This document shows positions 59,115 through 64,000 of a stretch of 64,000 nt of DNA, piece after piece; within the stretch, counting starts at the first letter, position 1, and the number at the start of each line of letters is the position of its first letter. Below the pieces are notes generated by a model. It was given only the letters and a program-made list of their open reading frames with translations. It was not told the origin of the DNA and did not search any database. Source of the DNA: Pseudomonas sp. Z8(2022) (GTDB lineage: Bacteria > Pseudomonadota > Gammaproteobacteria > Pseudomonadales > Pseudomonadaceae); NCBI RefSeq assembly GCF_025837155.1, contig NZ_CP107549.1, positions 2,604,001-2,668,000 on the forward strand. The letters are read 5' to 3'. The position numbers and the translations under genes were made by a program.

Positions 59115-60034
59115 TAGATACGTTTAAAAAGCATAGCCAGCCACAACCCCAAATTATCTAATGACGACTGCCGGAAGACGCCAGATTTTTTAAAAGCGAC
59201 CAAACGCTTCATCACCCCCCCCTCACGCCCTTGCAAAAAGGCATCATACACAGAACGATTCAGCGGAGTCATTTCGTCTTTAAAATAATTCAAAACCTCT
59301 ATATTCGAATCAGACCACCCCTTAAATCGCCCCGCAAGCAGTTGCCGCATACGAGACAATCGATTTAGAAATGAGTTATTTGCTCCGACCAAATTCGCAC
59401 CATGCTGTCGATAGCGCAAACATGGATAGGCATCATAAATCACGCGACCGCCACAAGCAGTTACCAATAAATAGGCAAGCCAGTCATGAGAAACAATATT
59501 CAACCCCGACGGGACCTTTACCAGCAGGTCGCGCGCCGCCCGATTCATAACCATAGTATTGCCCCCCCCGATACTCTGAACAAGAGCATTCTTGAAAGAT
59601 GGCTCTATCGAGAATAGCGGCGAAAAACCAATCTCATTCTCTGCCTCATCTACTAACCGGGTGCGCGCACAATAGACAGCAGGAATCTGCTCTCCCAGAT
59701 CACCCAAAGCCGAAATCGCTCGGCTTAACTTATCGCACTCCCACACATCGTCCTGATCAGAAAAAGCATAAAAATCATAATTATCACCAGCCCTACTCAG
59801 CAGGGAAATGAAATTCCATGCAAAGCCTTTTCTTGGCCCCGCGAATACGTTTAACGAGGGCTCTATCAACCTCTCGGAATACTCTCCCAAGATGGACAGG
59901 GTAGAATCAGAAGACCCATCATCAGAGACAAAAATATCAGAATCCTTTACATCCTGAGCCAAAATAGAATCAATCTGACTCGATAGATAACGGCTACCAT
60001 TATAAGTAGCAATCAACACAGCAACCCGCGCCAT
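59114..60034 (-). CDS. Family 2 glycosyltransferase
   Basis: A 306-residue GT-A protein: VAVLIATYNGSRYLSSQIDSIL, the nucleotide-binding VSDDGSSDST, the metal-binding FSDQDDVW (DXD-like) and a C-terminal amphipathic helix. It adds one sugar of the O-unit; donor and acceptor are unknown. The insertion sequence lies in its stop codon: the TAG is made of target TA plus the first base of the element, and without the element the stop would still be TAG. So the protein is unaffected. The ATG at 60034 is chosen over GTG at 60043. The codons are AT-rich compared with the housekeeping genes. Confidence 0.88.
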   Translation of the reverse strand: MARVAVLIATYNGSRYLSSQIDSILAQDVKDSDIFVSDDGSSDSTLSILGEYSERLIEPSLNVFAGPRKGFAWNFISLLSRAGDNYDFYAFSDQDDVWECDKLSRAISALGDLGEQIPAVYCARTRLVDEAENEIGFSPLFSIEPSFKNALVQSIGGGNTMVMNRAARDLLVKVPSGLNIVSHDWLAYLLVTACGGRVIYDAYPCLRYRQHGANLVGANNSFLNRLSRMRQLLAGRFKGWSDSNIEVLNYFKDEMTPLNRSVYDAFLQGREGGVMKRLVAFKKSGVFRQSSLDNLGLWLAMLFKRI

Positions 60035-60055
60035 ACTCAACACCCAGCCTAAATA

Positions 60056-60709
60056 CTATATGCGTCCAACTAGAATATATTGAACTGTTAGGTAGCGCTT
60101 AAAAACACCCAATGTCAAAAAATTAATGAGTCTTGGTAAAGTGTGAGACTCAAGCTTGTGATGCACACTTTCCAACTCAAAACCAGCCCCCCGCAGCAAT
60201 TCAACTGCTGTTCGCTTAGTAAAAAAGCGCAAATGCGTCTTATCTAAAATCCCTAACTCTTTGTACCGCCACTGCCCCATCAACAACGGCACCAAAACCC
60301 GGACACTTTGTACATTAGGCAGGCTCACATAAGCACGCCCACCAGGCCTCAAAAAACCAGAGATGCGCTTTAGAACAGACCATGGATCAACAAGATGCTC
60401 CAACACATCCAGCATGAGAATAGCGTCAAAGGTACGTCCATGCAGTATCTCCTCCAAATCATCTAGATTAGAGACAAAGGCCTCATCCACCCCTTGCCGC
60501 AGAGCGACTTCTATTTGGCTGCTAGCAATATCAATCCCAACCACATGCTGAGCAAGGCCATTAGATTTTAAATAAGACAATGTACCACCGGCACCGCAAC
60601 CAATCTCTAAAACTTCGCCAGCCGGCTTATCAATAAAAGAGATCACATCCATACGAATATTATCGAAATAACCAAGAGGATTTTTTTCCTCATACATATC
60701 TTCAATCAT
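60056..60709 (-). CDS. Class I SAM-dependent methyltransferase
   Basis: A 217-residue methyltransferase of the Methyltransf_11/23 type: motif I EVLEIGCGAGGTLSYL, acidic GIDIA, motif IV-like FDAILMLDVLEHLVDP and GGRAYVSLPN. In O-antigen loci such enzymes methylate a sugar or cap the chain end. The ATG overlaps the stop of the upstream gene (ATGA), so the two are coupled. The protein is AT-rich in its gene and has a hydrophobic C-terminal segment (about 195-215) that may touch the membrane. Confidence 0.85.
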   Translation of the reverse strand: MIEDMYEEKNPLGYFDNIRMDVISFIDKPAGEVLEIGCGAGGTLSYLKSNGLAQHVVGIDIASSQIEVALRQGVDEAFVSNLDDLEEILHGRTFDAILMLDVLEHLVDPWSVLKRISGFLRPGGRAYVSLPNVQSVRVLVPLLMGQWRYKELGILDKTHLRFFTKRTAVELLRGAGFELESVHHKLESHTLPRLINFLTLGVFKRYLTVQYILVGRI

Positions 60710-61839
60710 AAACAATGATCCTCCATAAGCGCGAGAAACCGCTGAGCGACCGTACGAGAATCAGAAAAAGGCATAAAGGGACTCCCCATCCTAATCAACT
60801 CAAGAAGCTGACTATCTAACGAGTTACTTTGAAGCGTGTGAGCATATCCCATTTCAGAAAATCGCTCCGACGACAAACGCTCATCAAAAATCTGTATAGC
60901 CAACTTGCCAGCCAGCGAAGCCTCAAACAAAGCTGTGGAGGTAAAAGAAAGAAATATATCATATTCATCAAAAACAGCATCCAGCGACAAATCAGTCAAC
61001 TCAACACCGCCATCAATATAATCACGAACCCCAGCCTCGCCAGGATGAGGCTTATACACAATATGAATACCTCCAAGTGAGAGTATAGATACCAGAGAAG
61101 ACAGAAGACTCTTATAAACATCTCCTTTATCCTCATAGTACTGAGGCAACGGCTGCCCCAAAATACAGACAACCGAGCGCTGCTCACGCCATACTCGCGA
61201 CTTGACATCCCCATAGAAACCAAAAACAACAGGATTCAAGGCACCAGTACGCTTCAGAATATCGACCTGACATTGGTCGTATGCAGCCATGACGTCCGCA
61301 TACTTTCCATCATTGATAACGCCACCCGACTCAGAGAATAGTCCATGCTGAATACATATACTGCGAACACCCACTCTACGTGCAGCTAGAATCCATACTC
61401 TCTCTAATGGCAGTGAGTCACTCATCACCACTACCGCTTTGATTCCCCATTGACGGAGCAACCTCTCACATCGCCCTACCAGCTCCTCGAGAGCCAATTC
61501 ATCTTTTGATAAGAATATTTTATAGGCTCGATAGGAAAGCCCCCAAGAACAAAAATAGCCAAAACGCCCCAAAAGTGAAAAATATAATTCCTTGCCCCCC
61601 CCTAAAACCTTTACAGACCTGTGCATATCAACCACACGAATCAGATCAGCAAATCTCCCCCCACAAAAAAGCACATCCGCCCTTCCTCGATTGAATAAAG
61701 AAATTGGCAGACTACAAAAAGCCCTCAATCTTGAACCATAGGCTTTCACTATACGCTGCGGCGCATTAAAACCAGGAACCTCAAGAAGAAAATAAGAAAA
61801 AATTTCTGAGTACGAAGCGCGCCAAAAACCTTTAATCAT
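60706..61839 (-). CDS. GT-B-like transferase, CDP-glycerol glycerophosphotransferase/capsule type
   Basis: A 377-residue protein with features of GT-B transferases of polysaccharide loci: IQHGLFSESGG and, in the C-terminal half, HIVYKPHPGEAGV followed by DEYDIFLSFTSTALFEASL. The KPHP and late Ser/Glu region resemble CDP-glycerol transferases and the nonulosonic-acid and sialic-acid transferases of the GT52/poly-sialyl group. Since PseI is encoded right next to it, a pseudaminic acid transferase role is possible but unproven. The start overlaps the pseI stop by 8 bases. Codons are AT-rich. I am not sure of the exact family. Confidence 0.65.
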   Translation of the reverse strand: MIKGFWRASYSEIFSYFLLEVPGFNAPQRIVKAYGSRLRAFCSLPISLFNRGRADVLFCGGRFADLIRVVDMHRSVKVLGGGKELYFSLLGRFGYFCSWGLSYRAYKIFLSKDELALEELVGRCERLLRQWGIKAVVVMSDSLPLERVWILAARRVGVRSICIQHGLFSESGGVINDGKYADVMAAYDQCQVDILKRTGALNPVVFGFYGDVKSRVWREQRSVVCILGQPLPQYYEDKGDVYKSLLSSLVSILSLGGIHIVYKPHPGEAGVRDYIDGGVELTDLSLDAVFDEYDIFLSFTSTALFEASLAGKLAIQIFDERLSSERFSEMGYAHTLQSNSLDSQLLELIRMGSPFMPFSDSRTVAQRFLALMEDHCL

Positions 61840-62893
61840 CTTTAAAACTCAAGTCATCAGGCCGCACTGGAGCAAATGCCTTTACTGAATTAACAACCAC
61901 TCTACCAATCAACTTTTCATAATACTTTGGATGCATCCCAAAACCCGGCCTTACACTACGGACAGAATCCGCAGTAATGATTTCTCCCGCTGCCAAATCC
62001 TTAACAAAATACAAAGACCGACGGAATTTGACATTACCCTGCTCACTTGACTTCCTTCCATAGTCAACTCGACCCAAGGCGGCCCAAGCCGTCTTGCTGT
62101 CTCGGCACAGGGCTTCCAGCTCTTTCGGTTCCAAGGAGAAGCTGTCGTCGGGTCCACCGCCACTGCGATCCAGAGTGAAGTGCTTCTCGATGATGGAAGC
62201 ACCCAGCGCCACGCTAGCTATAGCTGTGGTGTTATCCAACGTGTGGTCGGATAGACCCGTTACCAGACCAAAGCGCTGGATCATGTCCGGGATGGTGCGC
62301 AGGTTGTAATCCTCGGCTGGAGCCGGGTAGCCACTGACGCAATGGAGGATTGCCAGCTCTTTGCAGCCGCCTTCACGTGCCGCCTCGATGGCCTCCTGAA
62401 TTTCCTCAGCATCTGCCATACCCGTGGAGATAATCATCGGTTTTCCAGTGCTGGCTACATATTTGATCAATGGCAGATCTACAGCCTCAAAAGAGGCGAT
62501 TTTGTACGCCGGCGCGTTGAGGTCTTCTAGTAGGTCTACAGCCGTGTTATCGAAGGGCGAACTGAACATGGTAATCCCAATTTTCCGGGCATGTTCGAAC
62601 AATGGCTTGTGCCACTCCCAGGGAGTATGCGCCTCCTCGTATAGATCATAAAGCGTACGCCCGTCCCATAATCCTCCGGAAATACGAAATTCCTCATTGT
62701 CGCTACGCAAAGTTATAGTATCTGCCGTATATGTTTGGAGCTTAACCGCCGAAGCACCTGCCTCTAATGCAGCGGTTACTAGCTTTTTAGCTCGCTCTAG
62801 GCTGCCGCCGTGGTTAGCGGACATTTCCGCAATGATAAAAGGAGGGCAGCCCTCCCCAATACCCACACCCGCAACTTCAATATACTTGCTCAT
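61832..62893 (-). CDS. pseI: Pseudaminic acid synthase (NeuB family)
   Basis: A 353-residue NeuB-type condensing enzyme: N-terminal TIM barrel with IIAEMSANHGGSLERAKKLV, LQTYTADTITL, KIASFEAVDLPLI, GLSDHTLDN and KHFTLDRSGGGPDD, then a C-terminal SAF antifreeze-like domain (about 290-350). The segment DGRTLYDLYEEAHTPWEWHKPLF is typical of PseI rather than sialic acid NeuB or legionaminic NeuB. It condenses 6-deoxy-AltdiNAc with phosphoenolpyruvate to form pseudaminic acid. No other pse gene is visible; they should lie to the right of the window. Confidence 0.88.
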   Translation of the reverse strand: MSKYIEVAGVGIGEGCPPFIIAEMSANHGGSLERAKKLVTAALEAGASAVKLQTYTADTITLRSDNEEFRISGGLWDGRTLYDLYEEAHTPWEWHKPLFEHARKIGITMFSSPFDNTAVDLLEDLNAPAYKIASFEAVDLPLIKYVASTGKPMIISTGMADAEEIQEAIEAAREGGCKELAILHCVSGYPAPAEDYNLRTIPDMIQRFGLVTGLSDHTLDNTTAIASVALGASIIEKHFTLDRSGGGPDDSFSLEPKELEALCRDSKTAWAALGRVDYGRKSSEQGNVKFRRSLYFVKDLAAGEIITADSVRSVRPGFGMHPKYYEKLIGRVVVNSVKAFAPVRPDDLSFKDD

Positions 62894-63585
62894 AAACTCT
62901 CCATTGCATAATTTCCAGCCTGCTTGAAGCCTTGGATAGCCACAACATCGATAAACGAAAGGTGGGAGTGAAAGAGATCAGTACGATACTGCTCGTAATC
63001 GGCCGGACTATAGTTTTGAAACTCCAAATTTATAGTTGTCTTCAATGAAAAGCCATCGGACTCGAGATACTCTCTCGCACCTTGTGGAGATAGGTAGGTA
63101 TCACACCCTAGCTTCTCACATATCGCAATAACATGTTCCGTTCTATGCCCGCCGCAATTGAGCTCTGAGGCAGAAATACACTTTATCGCCAATCCAGCCC
63201 TATCAGCCAACTCAAGAATAATTCGCTGGTTCAGCGGCACAAGATGTGAAAATGACTCTTCATTAAATATTGGATAGAGGCAATCTAAGAGCTCATCCCC
63301 ATAGGGTGCTTTGCGATAAGCTGAAACCAAAGTCTTCCAGTGTTTAGTTTTCCAATGTTTATTTTCAACCAGCTGTATATCAGCAAGCATCGTTTTATGC
63401 GATACGTTCTTAATGGGTACTGTAAGATAATGCTCTTTGCCATCTAACAGAATTCTGTTTCGATTCTGCCATGACTGCTGTTCGTACTGCACATCATCCA
63501 AGAAAACGAACACATCGACTGAGGCCATCAAATTGAAGTAACCTGCCCAGGGCAAGTAGGTTGGCTGCATTATTGCACAGCGCAT
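62890..63585 (-). CDS. WbqC-family protein
   Basis: A 231-residue protein matching the WbqC-like family: MRCAIMQPTYLPWAGYFNLM, FLDDVQYEQQSWQNRNRI, VPIKN, and the late TYLSPQGAREYLE. Members are found in O-antigen and nonulosonic acid clusters; some are thought to act on amino groups of sugars, but the reaction is not established to my knowledge. The ATG at 63585 is preferred to the ATG at 63603, since it begins the conserved motif. Its stop overlaps the pseI start (ATGA), and its start lies 16 bases inside the upstream gene. Confidence 0.82.
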   Translation of the reverse strand: MRCAIMQPTYLPWAGYFNLMASVDVFVFLDDVQYEQQSWQNRNRILLDGKEHYLTVPIKNVSHKTMLADIQLVENKHWKTKHWKTLVSAYRKAPYGDELLDCLYPIFNEESFSHLVPLNQRIILELADRAGLAIKCISASELNCGGHRTEHVIAICEKLGCDTYLSPQGAREYLESDGFSLKTTINLEFQNYSPADYEQYRTDLFHSHLSFIDVVAIQGFKQAGNYAMESL

Positions 63586-63995
63586 GAGGAGGCCTCCGTA
63601 CACTGAAAAGCCGAGAATGCCGCTTTAACTTTTTCATCACGACCATAAAATTGCCAGCCGCCCGGAATTACAGCATGTTCAGCCAATGAAGAGGCAAGCA
63701 GGCTTAGGGTCTCTTTGTCAGAAAGCGTCAATAGTGTATATCGCTTCTGCAGCACAAGATGCTCCGAGGTCACCTTGCAAGCCCATCCCATCCGCCGCAT
63801 CAGTGCATTAAGTTCTGTTATGAGCTCACCGCAAGAACGCCCTGTATCGAAACCTTCAACAGTTATCTTGCTCACACCTTGCAAGTCATATTTAAAAATT
63901 CGCAAGAATGGCGAATCACGCAAGAACGTCTGGTAGTAAACTGGCACCCCTTCCGGCTCTATATCCAAGGTTGCCACCAGATTGAAGCAAGACAT
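63570..63995 (-). CDS. Unknown protein at the right edge of the O-antigen locus
   Basis: A 141-residue frame, possibly longer: only five bases remain beyond the ATG at 63995, so a start outside the window cannot be excluded. No signal peptide, membrane segment or known domain is recognised. Cysteine residues occur at 3, 55, 73 and near the end, and the C-terminal part has ALMRRMGWACKVTSEHLVLQ followed by a helix-rich tail. It overlaps the WbqC-family gene by 16 bases, so it is translated with it. Its neighbours suggest a role in nonulosonic acid or O-unit synthesis. Function unknown. Confidence 0.6.
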   Translation of the reverse strand: MSCFNLVATLDIEPEGVPVYYQTFLRDSPFLRIFKYDLQGVSKITVEGFDTGRSCGELITELNALMRRMGWACKVTSEHLVLQKRYTLLTLSDKETLSLLASSLAEHAVIPGGWQFYGRDEKVKAAFSAFQCTEASSCAVQ

Positions 63996-64000
63996 CGCTG

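Overview
The window reads as the chromosome of a gamma-proteobacterium of the genus Pseudomonas. The gene order (purF-cvpA-dedD-folC-accD-trpF-truA-fimV-asd-leuBDC, then Glu/Ala tRNAs-gltX, an EmrAB-type pump, uvrB, comEA and wbpM) is the one I know from Pseudomonas aeruginosa. The presence of atu (acyclic terpene) genes and the REP families would fit the P. mendocina/oleovorans lineage, but the species is only a guess. Most of the window is GC-rich. The last ~5 kb is visibly AT-richer.

Layout: (1) 1-3.2 kb, the end of an atu cluster (atuE end, atuF, atuG) for citronellol/geraniol breakdown. (2) 3.3-10.6 kb, envelope and signalling genes on the minus strand: a lipoprotein, a translationally coupled VWA lipoprotein-ECF sigma-anti-sigma operon, a MocR regulator, and an operon of periplasmic binding protein, DUF4398 lipoprotein and OmpA-like lipoprotein. 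(3) 10.7-15.4 kb, the membrane phospholipase gene plaF and the electron-transfer-flavoprotein genes etfBA, divergent from ETF-ubiquinone oxidoreductase, with a PsrA-type operator between them. (4) 15.4-32.7 kb, a long minus-strand housekeeping block: metZ, purF, cvpA, dedD, folC, accD, trpF, truA, fimV, an Asd-like paralogue without the catalytic cysteine, asd, leuB, leuD, leuC. (5) 33-43.3 kb, a LysR regulator, a large five-PAS GGDEF-EAL protein, a small heat-shock gene with a sigma-32 promoter and a ROSE-type RNA thermometer, dusC, a thioesterase, a membrane GGDEF protein, a hydrolase and its TetR neighbour. (6) 43.4-46 kb, three tandem tRNA-Glu/tRNA-Ala pairs downstream of gltX. (7) 46-53.5 kb, a LysR/HlyD/MFS efflux unit, a dense REP region, uvrB and an aromatic aminotransferase. 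(8) 53.5-54.6 kb, tRNA-Asn followed by two decayed copies of its 3' end with terminators, then comEA. (9) 54.6-64 kb, the wbpM end of an O-antigen locus: wbpM, an initiating sugar-phosphate transferase, a WbpV-like epimerase, an IS5-family insertion, a GT2 glycosyltransferase, a methyltransferase, a GT-B-like transferase, a pseudaminic acid synthase (PseI-like), a WbqC-family protein and an unrecognised protein at the window edge.

The O-antigen genes probably act together. WbpM and the WbpV-like enzyme would make a 6-deoxy-HexNAc nucleotide sugar, and the small transferase would load it on undecaprenyl phosphate. The glycosyltransferases would extend the unit, and the PseI-like enzyme shows that a nonulosonic acid is probably part of it. 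The remaining pse genes would lie beyond the right edge. No entirely new defence or mobile system is evident. The best leads are the VWA-sigma-anti-sigma operon, the binding protein/DUF4398/OmpA operon, the repeated tRNA-Asn 3' ends, the IS element sitting exactly in a stop codon, its solo terminal repeat 19 kb away, and the unknown protein at the right edge.
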